In this document: positions 17,116-25,825 of the stretch, in pieces
Layout of the letters: the number at the start of each line of letters is the position of its first letter
Position numbering within the stretch: the stretch's first letter is position 1
Source: JAJXWB01 sp037044955
GTDB lineage: Bacteria > Pseudomonadota > Alphaproteobacteria > Rhizobiales > Beijerinckiaceae
Assembly (NCBI GenBank): GCA_037044955.1
Contig: JBAOHX010000008.1
Span: 81,942 to 145,941 of the forward strand
Reading direction: 5' to 3'
Length of the DNA stretch: 64,000 nt
Translations under genes and position numbers: made by a program
The notes under the pieces: generated by a model
What the model was told of the DNA's origin: nothing
The model's input: the letters and a program-made list of their open reading frames with translations, nothing else
The model's database searches: none

Positions 17116-19335
17116 CTAGTTGAACGCTTCGGGAGCGGCGCCGGCCATGTAGGATGGCAGAGCCGCCTCGTATGCATCGCGCAGGGTCGCGAGCAATATG
17201 GGTTCCTCGCCGGGCAGTCGCAACGTGTCGCCGCCGGTCGCTCCTAGCCGCTGCGCCGGGACGCCTGCCGCGGACGCCTGCGTCAGGATCGCGGCAGCAT
17301 CGGCGGGGCGGCAGCTCACGACATAGCGGGCCTGATCCTCGCCAAACAATGCGGCGTGGCTCGTGCCTGCGGGAAGCGCGTCGATCGAGGCGCCGACGCC
17401 GCCAGCGATCGCCATTTCCGCCAGGCCAACGGCCAGCCCGCCCTCGGACAGATCGTGGACGGCGGTGACGCGCCGCGCCGCAATCAGGGAGCGGACGAAT
17501 TCGCCGTTGCGGCGCTCGGCAGCAAGGTCGACCGGAGGCGGCGCGCCGTCTTCGCGCCCGCAGATCGAGGCGAGCCACGAGGACTGGCCGAGCCAGCCGG
17601 CCGTCGCGCCGATCAGGAGAATGTCCTCGCCCGCGGACTTGAAGGCGATCGTCGCGGCGCTCGACACATCGTCGACCACGCCGACGCCGCCGATCGCGGG
17701 CGTCGGCAGGATGCCTGCGCCCTGCGTCTCGTTGTAGAGCGAGACATTGCCCGAGACGATCGGGAAATCGAGCGCGCGGCAGGCCTCGCCGATGCCCTCG
17801 AGGCAGCCGACGAACTGGCCCATGTATTCCGGACGCTCGGGATTGCCGAAATTCAGATTGTCGGTCACCGCGAGCGGCCGGCCGCCAACCGCGACGATAT
17901 TGCGCCAGGCCTCCGCGACCGCCTGTTTCCCGCCCTCGACCGGGTCGGCGAAGCAATAGCGGGCGTTGACGTCCGTGGTGAGCGCCAGACCCTTCGGCCC
18001 GTTGTCGATGCGCACGACCGCGGCGTCGCCGCCGGGGGCGACGACCGTATTGCCGAGAATGAGGTGATCGTACTGCTCCCAGACCCAGCGCTTGGAGCAG
18101 ATGTCGGGCGAAGCGAGCAGCTTCAGCAACGCCGCCGGGTTGGACATCGGCGGCGTCACCGCGCTCGCGTCGATCGCCGCCCTTTTTGCCGTCGGGACGT
18201 GCGGCCGGTCATAGAGCGGCGCCTCGTCGCCGAGCTCCTTGATCGGCAGATCGGCCTTCACCTCGCCGCCGTGCTTGATGACGAAGCGCAGTGTGTCGGT
18301 CGTCTTGCCGATGACCGCAAAGTCGAGACCCCACTTGCGGAAAATAGCTTCGGCCTCTTTCTCCTTGGCCGGCGTCAGCACCATGAGCATGCGCTCCTGG
18401 CTTTCCGACAGCATCATCTCGTAGGCGGTCATGCCGGTTTCGCGGCATGGCACCTTGTCGAGGTCGAGCTCGATGCCGAGATTGCCCTTGGCGCCCATCT
18501 CCACCGCCGAGGAGGTCAGGCCGGCGGCTCCCATGTCCTGGATGGCGATGACCGCGCCGCTCTTCATCAGTTCGAGACAGGCTTCGAGCAGCAGCTTTTC
18601 GGAGAAGGGATCGCCGACCTGCACGGTCGGGCGTTTCTCCTCGGCGTCCGCTTCGAACGAGGCCGAAGCCATTGTGGCGCCGTGGATGCCGTCGCGGCCG
18701 GTCTTCGAGCCGAGGTAGACGATCGGGTTACCGACGCCCGTGGCCTTGGCGTAGAAAATCTCGTCGGCCTTCGCCAGCCCGACCGCCATGGCGTTGACGA
18801 GAATGTTGCCGTCGTAGGCCTTGTGGAAGCCGGTCGAGCCGCCGACCGTCGGTACGCCGAAGGAATTGCCGTAGCCGCCGATGCCGGCGACGACGCCGCC
18901 GATGAGGTGGCGGGTCTTGGGATGCGACGGCGATCCGAATCGCAGCAGGTTGAGGCAGGCTATCGGGCGCGCGCCCATCGTGAATACGTCGCGCAGGATG
19001 CCGCCGACGCCGGTGGCCGCCCCCTGATACGGTTCGATGAAGGATGGATGGTTGTGGCTCTCCATCTTGAAGATGCAGGCCTGGCCGTCGCCGATATCGA
19101 TGACGCCGGCGTTTTCGCCGGGACCCTGGATGACCCAGGGCGCCTTTGTCGGCAGCTTGCGCAGGTGGATGCGGGACGACTTGTACGAGCAATGCTCGTT
19201 CCACATGGCCGAGAAAATGCCGAGTTCGGTGAAGCTCGGCGGTCGCCCGATAAGCGCGAGAATGCGTTCGTACTCGTCCGGCTTCAGCCCGTGGGCGGCG
19301 ACCAGATCCGGCGTGACGATGGGTTCTGTAGTCAA
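17116..19335 (-). CDS. purL: Phosphoribosylformylglycinamidine synthase, PurL subunit
   Basis: ATP-dependent synthase subunit of de novo purine biosynthesis, working with PurS and PurQ. The 739-residue length is that of small PurL. Landmarks are FTELGIFSAMWNEHCSYKSSR near the N-terminus, FKMESHNHPSFIEP, the IQDMGAAGLTSSAVE segment and VHDLSEGGLAVGLAEM in the second half. The start is not obvious. The TTG at 19335 gives MTTEPIVTPDLVAAHG, matching homologues, but no good ribosome-binding site precedes it. A plus-strand ompW-like gene separates it from purQ and purS. Confidence 0.95.
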   Translation of the reverse strand: MTTEPIVTPDLVAAHGLKPDEYERILALIGRPPSFTELGIFSAMWNEHCSYKSSRIHLRKLPTKAPWVIQGPGENAGVIDIGDGQACIFKMESHNHPSFIEPYQGAATGVGGILRDVFTMGARPIACLNLLRFGSPSHPKTRHLIGGVVAGIGGYGNSFGVPTVGGSTGFHKAYDGNILVNAMAVGLAKADEIFYAKATGVGNPIVYLGSKTGRDGIHGATMASASFEADAEEKRPTVQVGDPFSEKLLLEACLELMKSGAVIAIQDMGAAGLTSSAVEMGAKGNLGIELDLDKVPCRETGMTAYEMMLSESQERMLMVLTPAKEKEAEAIFRKWGLDFAVIGKTTDTLRFVIKHGGEVKADLPIKELGDEAPLYDRPHVPTAKRAAIDASAVTPPMSNPAALLKLLASPDICSKRWVWEQYDHLILGNTVVAPGGDAAVVRIDNGPKGLALTTDVNARYCFADPVEGGKQAVAEAWRNIVAVGGRPLAVTDNLNFGNPERPEYMGQFVGCLEGIGEACRALDFPIVSGNVSLYNETQGAGILPTPAIGGVGVVDDVSSAATIAFKSAGEDILLIGATAGWLGQSSWLASICGREDGAPPPVDLAAERRNGEFVRSLIAARRVTAVHDLSEGGLAVGLAEMAIAGGVGASIDALPAGTSHAALFGEDQARYVVSCRPADAAAILTQASAAGVPAQRLGATGGDTLRLPGEEPILLATLRDAYEAALPSYMAGAAPEAFN

Positions 19336-19467
19336 GGGAGGTGCGACCCGGCGAAAGAGTAGCGAATGTTTGAGACCGCTTAGCCTCGCGCGCGTATGAA
19401 GGCAATGTCGCAATCGTGTTGCAAATCGGTCACGGCAACAGCCGGAATGCAACCATCAAGCGTTCTG

Positions 19468-19481
19468 TTGACATAGGTCAA
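19468..19481 (+). promoter_or_regulatory. FixK/FNR-type box upstream of ompW-like gene
   Basis: Perfect palindrome TTGAC-ATAG-GTCAA, which fits the TTGA-N6-TCAA consensus of FixK2/FnrN/FNR-family activators. Its centre is 81 bp upstream of the ompW-like ATG. If it acts at -41.5, transcription would start near 19516 with a weak -10 around 19503-19508 (GGATTT). OmpW genes are known FNR-family targets in other bacteria. Site function here is inferred. Confidence 0.5.
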
Positions 19482-19555
19482 TTATTTCTGCGCCGCAAAC
19501 AAGGATTTTCCACCCCGGTTTCAGGCGCAGCGGCGCGAATGACAGGGGTACGAAT

Positions 19556-20404
19556 ATGACTTTCAAGGGTTTCCTCCGCGGGACGGCTTCGGTCGCCGGG
19601 CTGTTGGTTCTCGGCTCGGCCGCGATCGCCGCCGACCTTCCCTCGCGCAAGGTCGCTCCGGCGGACCCGGTCGTGATCGACACGTTCCATCCCTTCCAGG
19701 TGCGCCTGCGCGCTACCGCGATCATTCCGGACGGCAAGACCACGGTCTATGACAAGGTCGGCGCCATCCTGCCGGTCCTCGGCTCGAGCGCGGGCGCGGG
19801 CGGCGAGATTTTCGGCGCGGGCGCCAAGGTTTCGACGACCGTCATTCCCGAACTCGACGTCACCTACTACTTCACCAAGAACATCGCCGTGGAAGCGATC
19901 TGCTGCCTGTCGAAGCACAGCGTCACGGGCACGGGCGTTCTGAACGGCCTGAACATCGGCTCGACCTGGGTGTTCCCGCCGACCGTCCTGCTGCAGTACC
20001 ATTTCACCAACTTCGGCGCCTTCCAGCCCTATATCGGCGTCGGCGTGAACTTCACCGCCTATTTCGGCCAGAAGAGCGGCGGCAACTGGGCGCCCTTCTT
20101 TACCCCCGCGCTCGGCCTCACCGGCGCGAACGCGGTGTCGAACCTCAGCATCGGCAGCTCCTGGGGCGTCGCCGGCCAGGTCGGCTTCGACTACATGATC
20201 AACTCGAACTGGGGCCTCAACGTCGACGTCAAGCGCATCATGATGCAGCCGACGGCCCATGCCCTCGTGTGGAACACGGTCGCCGCGCCGCTGGTCGGCC
20301 CGATCCCGGTCCGCGCCAAGGTCAACATCGATCCGTGGGTCGTGTCGGCCGGCGTCACCTATCGCTTCGGCGGCGGCGCCAGCGCGGTCGTGGCCAAGTA
20401 CTGA
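19556..20404 (+). CDS. OmpW family outer membrane protein
   Basis: An eight-stranded beta-barrel porin-like protein of 282 residues. It has a signal peptide (cleavage after AIA, before ADLPSRKV), a KNIAVEAICC strand, the characteristic PPTVLLQYHF...FQPYIGVGVNFTAYF run, VDYMINSNWGLNVDVK and a C-terminal VSAGVTYRFGGG strand ending in aromatic-rich sequence. OmpW proteins conduct small hydrophobic molecules. It is transcribed alone, with a FixK-type box upstream and a strong terminator 25 bp downstream, and is inserted opposite to the purine genes. Confidence 0.88.
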   Translation: MTFKGFLRGTASVAGLLVLGSAAIAADLPSRKVAPADPVVIDTFHPFQVRLRATAIIPDGKTTVYDKVGAILPVLGSSAGAGGEIFGAGAKVSTTVIPELDVTYYFTKNIAVEAICCLSKHSVTGTGVLNGLNIGSTWVFPPTVLLQYHFTNFGAFQPYIGVGVNFTAYFGQKSGGNWAPFFTPALGLTGANAVSNLSIGSSWGVAGQVGFDYMINSNWGLNVDVKRIMMQPTAHALVWNTVAAPLVGPIPVRAKVNIDPWVVSAGVTYRFGGGASAVVAKY

Positions 20405-20428
20405 TCTTCGCCGTCAGGCGAAATGCGG

Positions 20429-20454
20429 AAGGCCCGGCGCAAGCCGGGCCTTTT
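20429..20454 (+). terminator. Rho-independent terminator of ompW-like gene
   Basis: A 10-bp GC-rich stem (AAGGCCCGGC / GCCGGGCCTT) with a GCAA tetraloop, followed by TTTT. It starts 25 bp after the stop codon. Confidence 0.85.
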
Positions 20455-20502
20455 CGTTTGTGAAGCGAGCGCGAAGCGCGATCGTGCGCGCGGGACGCAG
20501 GA

Positions 20503-21195
20503 TCAGCCGGCGGCCGCCGCCAGGCTGGCGAACATGCCCCGTCCGTCCACGCCGCCGACCAGCGGATCGATCAGGTTTTCGGGATGCGGCATCAGGCCGA
20601 GGACGTTGAAGCGCTCGGAATAGATGCCGGCGATATCGTTGCGCGAGCCGTTGGGATTGGCCGCCCCGCCGACGACGCCCGACGCGTCGCAATAGCGGAA
20701 GGCCACGCGGCCGTCCTTCTCGATCGTCTCGATCGTGGAATCGTCCGCCTCGTAATTGCCCTCGCCGTGCGCGATGGCGACCTTGACGACGTCGCCCGGC
20801 CTGTAGGCGCTGGTGAACGGCGCAGCGGCGCGCTCGACGCGCAGATGCTGCATCTTGCAGACGAAGTGCAGATTGGCGTTGCGCATCAGCACGCCAGGCA
20901 GCAGGCCGCTTTCGCAGAGGATCTGGAAACCGTTGCATATGCCCAGCACGTAGCCGCCGCGCGCGGCGTGCCTGCGCACCGCGTCCATGATCGGCGCGCG
21001 GCCGGCGATGGCGCCGCAGCGCAGATAGTCGCCGTAGCTGAAGCCGCCCGGCAGCACGGCCAAATCCGTCCCCGCGGGCAATTCGTGGTCGGCGTGCCAG
21101 ACGATGTCGGGCTGGCGGCCCGTCGCCTGCTTCAGCGCGCGCGCGGCGTCGCCTTCGCGATTGGAGCCCGGAAAGAGTATGACGGCGGCTTTCAT
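20503..21195 (-). CDS. purQ: Phosphoribosylformylglycinamidine synthase, glutaminase subunit PurQ
   Basis: Class I glutamine amidotransferase that feeds ammonia to PurL. The 230 residues contain the N-terminal VILFPGSNREGD, the nucleophile loop GICNGFQILCESGLLPG and the catalytic His/Glu region LMPHPENL near the C-terminus. It lies 18 bp downstream of purS, and purC-purS-purQ form one minus-strand unit. Confidence 0.95.
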   Translation of the reverse strand: MKAAVILFPGSNREGDAARALKQATGRQPDIVWHADHELPAGTDLAVLPGGFSYGDYLRCGAIAGRAPIMDAVRRHAARGGYVLGICNGFQILCESGLLPGVLMRNANLHFVCKMQHLRVERAAAPFTSAYRPGDVVKVAIAHGEGNYEADDSTIETIEKDGRVAFRYCDASGVVGGAANPNGSRNDIAGIYSERFNVLGLMPHPENLIDPLVGGVDGRGMFASLAAAAG

Positions 21196-21213
21196 GGCCT
21201 CACCGGTTCTGGA

Positions 21214-21453
21214 TCAACCGAGGTCGATCTTGAAGTTTTCGATGACGGTATTGGCAAGCAGCTTTTCGCAGGCCGCCTGCAGATTCGCCGTCGCGGCGGC
21301 CTTGTCCTGACCGTCGATCTCGACGTCGAACACCTTGCCCTGCCGGACGCTGGCGACGCCTTCGACGCCCAACGACCGGAGCGCGCCCTCGATCGCCTTG
21401 CCCTGCGGATCGAGCACGCCATTCTTGAGGGTGACGACGACTCTGGCCTTCAT
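21214..21453 (-). CDS. purS: Phosphoribosylformylglycinamidine synthase subunit PurS
   Basis: Small subunit (79 residues) that bridges PurL and PurQ in the three-part FGAM synthase. It begins MKARVVVTLKNGVLDPQGKA and contains VRQGKVFDVEI, the family pattern. The open frame extends upstream into purC, but the ATG at 21453, 23 bp after the purC stop, gives the correct protein. Confidence 0.93.
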   Translation of the reverse strand: MKARVVVTLKNGVLDPQGKAIEGALRSLGVEGVASVRQGKVFDVEIDGQDKAAATANLQAACEKLLANTVIENFKIDLG

Positions 21454-21476
21454 TATCGGATTCCGGTCTGGCTGAA

Positions 21477-22238
21477 TTACTGGACGAGTTTCGGGCCCGA
21501 GCGCGGCGGATCGTCCGTCTGCAGGATGCCGAGGCGGCGGGCGACCTCGGTATAGGCTTCGACCAGGCCGCCCATGTCGCGGCGGAAGCGATCCTTGTCG
21601 AGCTTGTCGTTCGACTTGATGTCCCACAGACGGCAGGAATTGGGCGAAATCTCATCGGCCACGACAATGCGCATCATGTCGTTTTCCCACAGGCGGCCGC
21701 ATTCCATCTTGAAGTCGACGAGACGGATGCCGACGCCGAGGAAGAGGCCGGACAGGAAGTCGTTGACGCGGATGGCGAGCGCCATGATGTCGTCGATTTC
21801 CTGCGGACTCGCCCAGCCGAACGCCGTGATGTGCTCCTCGGAGACCATCGGGTCGTTCAGCGCGTCGTTCTTGTAGTAGAACTCGATGATCGAGCGCGGC
21901 AGTTGCGTGCCCTCCTCGATCCCGAGGCGCTGCGACAGCGAGCCGGCGGCGACATTGCGCACGACGACCTCGAGCGGAACGATCTCGACTTCGCGAATCA
22001 GCTGCTCGCGCATGTTGAGGCGGCGAATGAAATGCGTCGGCACCCCGATGTTGTTGAGGTGCTGGAAGATGAATTCGGAGATGCGGTTGTTCAGGACGCC
22101 CTTGCCGTCGATGACCTCGTGCTTCTTGGCGTTGAAGGCGGTCGCGTCGTCCTTGAAATGCTGGACGAGCGTGCCGGGCTCGGGGCCTTCGTAAAGAACC
22201 TTGGCCTTGCCTTCGTAGATGCGACGACGGCGGTTCAT
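21477..22238 (-). CDS. purC: Phosphoribosylaminoimidazole-succinocarboxamide synthase
   Basis: SAICAR synthase of purine biosynthesis, joining aspartate to CAIR. From the ATG at 22238 the protein has 253 residues: RRIYEGKAKVLYEGPEPGTLVQHFKDDATAFNAKK (ATP/phosphate loop), PLEVVVRNVAAGS, and LVDFKMECGR...DEISPNSCRLWD, all diagnostic. The longer frame to 22394 adds an unrelated sequence. It is the first gene of purC-purS-purQ and diverges from the DUF1476 gene. Confidence 0.95.
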   Translation of the reverse strand: MNRRRRIYEGKAKVLYEGPEPGTLVQHFKDDATAFNAKKHEVIDGKGVLNNRISEFIFQHLNNIGVPTHFIRRLNMREQLIREVEIVPLEVVVRNVAAGSLSQRLGIEEGTQLPRSIIEFYYKNDALNDPMVSEEHITAFGWASPQEIDDIMALAIRVNDFLSGLFLGVGIRLVDFKMECGRLWENDMMRIVVADEISPNSCRLWDIKSNDKLDKDRFRRDMGGLVEAYTEVARRLGILQTDDPPRSGPKLVQ

Positions 22239-22483
22239 GACGTGCAACCGTGGTTCGAGAAAAGTCGCCCGAACCGGACGCGCGTCCGACGCTCGGGATT
22301 TCGTGAGGTCGTATCGCTTTCCCGACCGCGATACAACCCGATCCGGCCCCGATATGCCGCTTAAGCCTTTTTCCTGATGCCGATGAGGCGGCAAGCGCTA
22401 GGCGCCCGCGCGGCGGATCGTTATATCAGGCCTCATCTGCCTGCCGCCCGGCGAGGCGCGCCATTTTTTTCGGGGCACAGCCA

Positions 22484-22807
22484 ATGACGACCTTCGACAA
22501 GCGCGAAGACAGCTTTGAGAAGAAATTCGCGCACGACGAGGAACTGCTGTTCCGCGCGACCGCGCGCCGCAACAAGCGGCTGGCCGCCTGGGCGGCCGAG
22601 AAGCTCGGCAAGCCGGCTGCGGACGCAGACGCCTATTTCAGGGAAGTCATGGCCGCCGATCTCGAAGAGGCAGGCGACGACGACGTTGTCCGCAAGCTCA
22701 CCGCAGACTTCGCCAAGGCTGGCGTCGAGCAGTCCGAGCATCAGATCCGCCGCACCATGGACGAATTGATGTCGGCGGCGGTCGCCGAGATCAAGGCCGG
22801 CAAGTAA
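22484..22807 (+). CDS. DUF1476 protein, ATP synthase inhibitor zeta type
   Basis: A 107-residue all-helical protein beginning MTTFDKREDSFEKKFAHDEEL, the conserved start of the alphaproteobacterial zeta subunit that binds the F1 sector and blocks ATP hydrolysis. The rest (ARRNKRLAAWAAEKLG; DDDVVRKLTADFAKAGV) also fits. It is divergent from purC, 245 bp away, and precedes xerC. Confidence 0.88.
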   Translation: MTTFDKREDSFEKKFAHDEELLFRATARRNKRLAAWAAEKLGKPAADADAYFREVMAADLEEAGDDDVVRKLTADFAKAGVEQSEHQIRRTMDELMSAAVAEIKAGK

Positions 22808-22858
22808 CGGTTCGCTAACCGCTTCGCCGGATCGTCGGTCCGGATTCCGGTCAGGGCG

Positions 22859-23845
22859 ATGCAGGCGGCGGCAACCTCGGTGCATTCGGGCGAATTCCGC
22901 GCGGCGGCGCCGGAATTGCGCGCGCTTGCAGGCCTGTGGCTGTCGCATCTCGGCGGCGAGCGGCGCATGGCTCCGCTTACGCTCGAAGCCTACGCCCGCG
23001 ATCTCCGCCAATTTTTCACATTTCTGGCCGAACGGACGGGCGCATCCGTCGAACTTGCCGATCTTGCGGCGCTGGGACAGGCGGACGCCCGCGCCTTTCT
23101 AGCCTCGCGGCGCGAAGCGGGCGCGGGCAGCCGGTCCTTGCTGCGCGGCCTTGCCGGCATCCGGTCGTTCCTGCGCTTTCTCGAGCGCGAGGGCCATGGG
23201 AAAATTTCCGCCTTCGACGCCGTGCGGACGCCCAAGACCGCGCGCCGGCTGCCGAAGGCCCTGTCGGTCGGCGAGGCGCGCGACCTGGCGGATGTAGAAT
23301 CGAGGGAGGGCGAGGCCCGCGCGCCCTGGGTTCTCGCGCGCGACGCGGCGGTCCTGTCGCTCCTCTACGGCTGCGGCCTGCGCATATCGGAGGCGCTCGG
23401 CCTGACCCGGGCGGACGCGCCCGGCGGCCGACGGGACACGGTGACTGTTCGCGGCAAGGGCGGCAAGACCCGCAGCGCGCCCGTCATCGAGCCGGTCAGG
23501 CGCGCGATCGAGGAATATCTCGAACTCTGTCCCTACCAGCTCGCGCCCGATGGCCCGTTGTTCGTCGGCGTGCGTGGCGGCCCGCTATCGCCGCGAATCA
23601 TTCAGCTTGCCGTCGAGCGGATGCGCGGGGCGCTGGGATTGCCCGATACGGCCACGCCTCACGCCTTGCGACACTCCTTCGCAACGCATCTGCTCGGCCG
23701 CGGCGGGGACCTGCGTTCAATCCAGGAATTGCTCGGCCACGCATCGCTCTCGACGACGCAGATCTACACGTCCATCGACACGAAGCGGCTGCTGTCGGCC
23801 TATCAATCCGCCCACCCGCGCGCCCGGTCGGGGGCGAAAGGATAG
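22859..23845 (+). CDS. xerC: Tyrosine recombinase XerC
   Basis: Site-specific recombinase that resolves chromosome dimers at dif together with XerD. The 328 residues have the N-terminal core-binding domain (21-125) and the catalytic domain with R175 (GCGLRISEAL), K200 (VRGKGGK), H268 and R271 (TPHALRHSFATHLL), H294 (LLGHASLSTTQ) and nucleophile Y303. All six catalytic residues are present. It is not part of a mobile element: the neighbours are core genes, and the C-terminal pattern is that of cellular XerC. Its end overlaps convergent thpR by 43 bp. Confidence 0.9.
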   Translation: MQAAATSVHSGEFRAAAPELRALAGLWLSHLGGERRMAPLTLEAYARDLRQFFTFLAERTGASVELADLAALGQADARAFLASRREAGAGSRSLLRGLAGIRSFLRFLEREGHGKISAFDAVRTPKTARRLPKALSVGEARDLADVESREGEARAPWVLARDAAVLSLLYGCGLRISEALGLTRADAPGGRRDTVTVRGKGGKTRSAPVIEPVRRAIEEYLELCPYQLAPDGPLFVGVRGGPLSPRIIQLAVERMRGALGLPDTATPHALRHSFATHLLGRGGDLRSIQELLGHASLSTTQIYTSIDTKRLLSAYQSAHPRARSGAKG

Positions 23846-24363
23846 GCCGCCTCGATCCGATAGGGGCCTCCGCCGGTCGAATCGCGCGAGGAATACAGAA
23901 CGAATCGCTCCGGCCTGAATGTCAGCGGGCGCATGTCGCCCCGCGTCTCGATATAGGCCCCGACCGCCGCGGCGCTGACGCCGCGCAGGCGCGCCAGCGT
24001 CACGTGCGGCGTGAACTTGCGCGCATCGCCCGGCGCGCCGAAGCGGCGCATCATGCGCTCGTGTTCTGCCTGCAGGGCCATCAACGGCGCGGCGTCGAGC
24101 GCGCGGGCGATCAGCGCGCGAGGCCTGTCGGCGCCGAACACTGCAAGGCGCTCCAACGTAATCTCGAATGGCGACGCGTGGATATCGTCGAGCCGGTCGG
24201 CGATTTCGTTGGCGAGTTCGCGTCCGATATCGCCGATGAACCGGAGGGTCAGGTGATAATCCTCCGGCTCGATCCAGCGCGCGCCGGACAGGCCGCCGCG
24301 CAGCAGGCTCAATTCGGTCCTGGCGCCGGACGGGATTTCGAGCCCGGTGAAGAGACGGGGCAT
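23803..24363 (-). CDS. thpR: RNA 2',3'-cyclic phosphodiesterase (LigT/ThpR family)
   Basis: Member of the 2H phosphoesterase superfamily that opens 2',3'-cyclic phosphates to 2'-phosphomonoesters. The 186 residues carry the two catalytic motifs HLTL (37-40) and HVTL (120-123), with RPRALIARALDA between them as in the family. Convergent overlap of 43 bp with xerC. Confidence 0.88.
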   Translation of the reverse strand: MPRLFTGLEIPSGARTELSLLRGGLSGARWIEPEDYHLTLRFIGDIGRELANEIADRLDDIHASPFEITLERLAVFGADRPRALIARALDAAPLMALQAEHERMMRRFGAPGDARKFTPHVTLARLRGVSAAAVGAYIETRGDMRPLTFRPERFVLYSSRDSTGGGPYRIEAAYPFAPDRARGWAD

Positions 24364-24376
24364 GTCGGCTCCCCAG

Positions 24377-25096
24377 CTAGTTCGCGATTTTCGCGCGCGC
24401 GCCGAATCGCTCGGTCAGCGCCGTTTCGAGGAAGGGCGCGAAGCCCGCGACGATCTTCTCGACGCCCGCCGTATTCGGATGCATCCCGTCGCGCAGCGTC
24501 AACTCCCGATCGCCGGCGACGCCCTCGAGGAAGAACGGATAAAGCGACACGCCGAAGCGTCTGGCTATATCGGGGTAGATCGCCTGGAATTCATTGGCGT
24601 AGGCCTCGCCCCAATTGGCGATGGAGCGCATGCCCGCGAGAACCACCGCGATCTTGCGCGCCTGCAGCCTCTCGACGATTTCGGCGAGCGCCTTGGCGGC
24701 TTCCGCCGGCGGCGCGCCACGCAGCATGTCGTTTGCGCCGAGTTCGACGATGACGAGATCGGTATCGGGAGGCACGGACCAATCGAGCCGCGCCAGGCCG
24801 CCGACGCTCGTATCGCCGGAAACCCCGGCGTTGGCGATCTCGACCGCAAATCCATCGGCGCGCAGGCGCTTCTCGAGAACAGCGGGGAAGGCCGCGGTCG
24901 CGGGCAATTCGTAGCCCGCCGTCAGGCTGTCGCCGAAGGCGACGATCCTGACGGGTCCCGATTGCGCGGCCAGGCTCGTCACGCTCGTGGCGACAAGGAC
25001 GGCGAATTGAAGTAGCAGGCGTGCGACCCCATTTCTCGCTTTCCCGCCCGCTCGACCCACCCACCGGACCGATCGACCCGACCAGAACAATGCCAA
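24377..25096 (-). CDS. SGNH/GDSL arylesterase (TesA-like), exported
   Basis: Periplasmic lysophospholipase/thioesterase-type esterase. The 239-residue frame contains an N-terminal hydrophobic signal segment (LLLQFAVLVATSVTSLAA), then block I FGDSLTAG with nucleophile serine 57, an ANAGVSGDTS block, GANDM, and DGMHPN with the Asp-His pair. The TTG at 25096 is the longest start and overlaps the divergent ABC gene start by 7 bp; an internal start closer to the signal peptide is possible. Divergent pairing with a ybbA/ybbP transporter is conserved in proteobacteria. Confidence 0.85.
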   Translation of the reverse strand: MALFWSGRSVRWVGRAGGKARNGVARLLLQFAVLVATSVTSLAAQSGPVRIVAFGDSLTAGYELPATAAFPAVLEKRLRADGFAVEIANAGVSGDTSVGGLARLDWSVPPDTDLVIVELGANDMLRGAPPAEAAKALAEIVERLQARKIAVVLAGMRSIANWGEAYANEFQAIYPDIARRFGVSLYPFFLEGVAGDRELTLRDGMHPNTAGVEKIVAGFAPFLETALTERFGARAKIAN

Positions 25097-25825
25097 ATCC
25101 GTCCCTCCCGGCAGGCGCCGACGAAACTTCGGCGATCGCGCTCAAATCGTTGCGCCTCAGCCTCGGATCAGGCCCGACGCGGGTCGAAGTCCTCAAAGGC
25201 ATAACCCTCAACTTCCGGCGTGGGAAGGCGACGGCGATCGTCGGCCCGTCGGGTTGCGGGAAGTCGACGCTGCTCATGACGCTGGCGGGACTCGAGCGTC
25301 CCGATTCGGGCTCGGTCGAGATCGAGGGGCGCTCGATCACGAACATGGGCGAAGACGAACTCGCCGAATTTCGAGGCCAGAAGATCGGCATCGTGTTCCA
25401 GTCGTTTCACCTGATGCCGACGATGACCGCGCTCGAAAATGTCGCCGTGCCGCTCGAACTCGCCGGCCGCAGCGACGCCTTCTCACGCGCTCGCGACGAA
25501 CTCGGCGGCCGTGGGCCTTGCCGAGCGCGCGTCGCATTATCCCTCGCAATTGTCGGGCGGCGAGCAGCAGCGCGTGGCGCTCGCCCGCGCGCTGGTCGGC
25601 GACCCGGCAATTCTGCTTGCCGACGAGCCGACCGGCAATCTCGACGAGCGCACGGGCGCAAGCATCATCGATCTGCTGCTCGGCCAGCGCGCGCGGCGCG
25701 GGTCGACGCTGGTCATGGTGACGCACGACCTCTCGCTTGCGGCGCGCTGCGACGATCTCGTGCGCCTGCATTCAGGCGAGGTCGACACGAATTCGGCCAC
25801 GCGGCCGGAACGCGCGGCTTCATGA
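25090..25825 (+). CDS. ABC transporter ATP-binding protein (YbbA/LolD-like), frameshifted
   Basis: ATPase of an FtsX/LolE-type exporter. The first part has Walker A GPSGCGKST and the Q-loop GIVFQSFHLMPTMTALENVAVPL. The signature SGGEQQRVALARALV, Walker B LLADEPTGNLD and H-loop VMVTHDLSL lie in the +1 frame. A single extra G near 25504 breaks the gene; skipping it gives ARDELAAVGLAERASHYPSQL and an intact protein of about 244 residues. The stop overlaps the permease start (ATGA). Similar proteins pair with a SGNH esterase as here. Confidence 0.85.

Noticed and set aside
17356..19362. A 668-codon open frame antisense to purL
   Set aside because: Codon-position GC bias makes long antisense frames common in GC-rich DNA. 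The purL frame on the other strand is fully supported and this frame has no family resemblance.
19468..19473. TTGACA read as a -35 element upstream of ompW
   Set aside because: No -10 hexamer exists 16-18 bp downstream; the bases are better explained as half of the FixK-type palindrome.
22859..23845. The tyrosine recombinase as an integrase marking a genomic island
   Set aside because: Its residues and length fit cellular XerC, the neighbours are core genes, and no tRNA, attachment repeat or phage gene is nearby.
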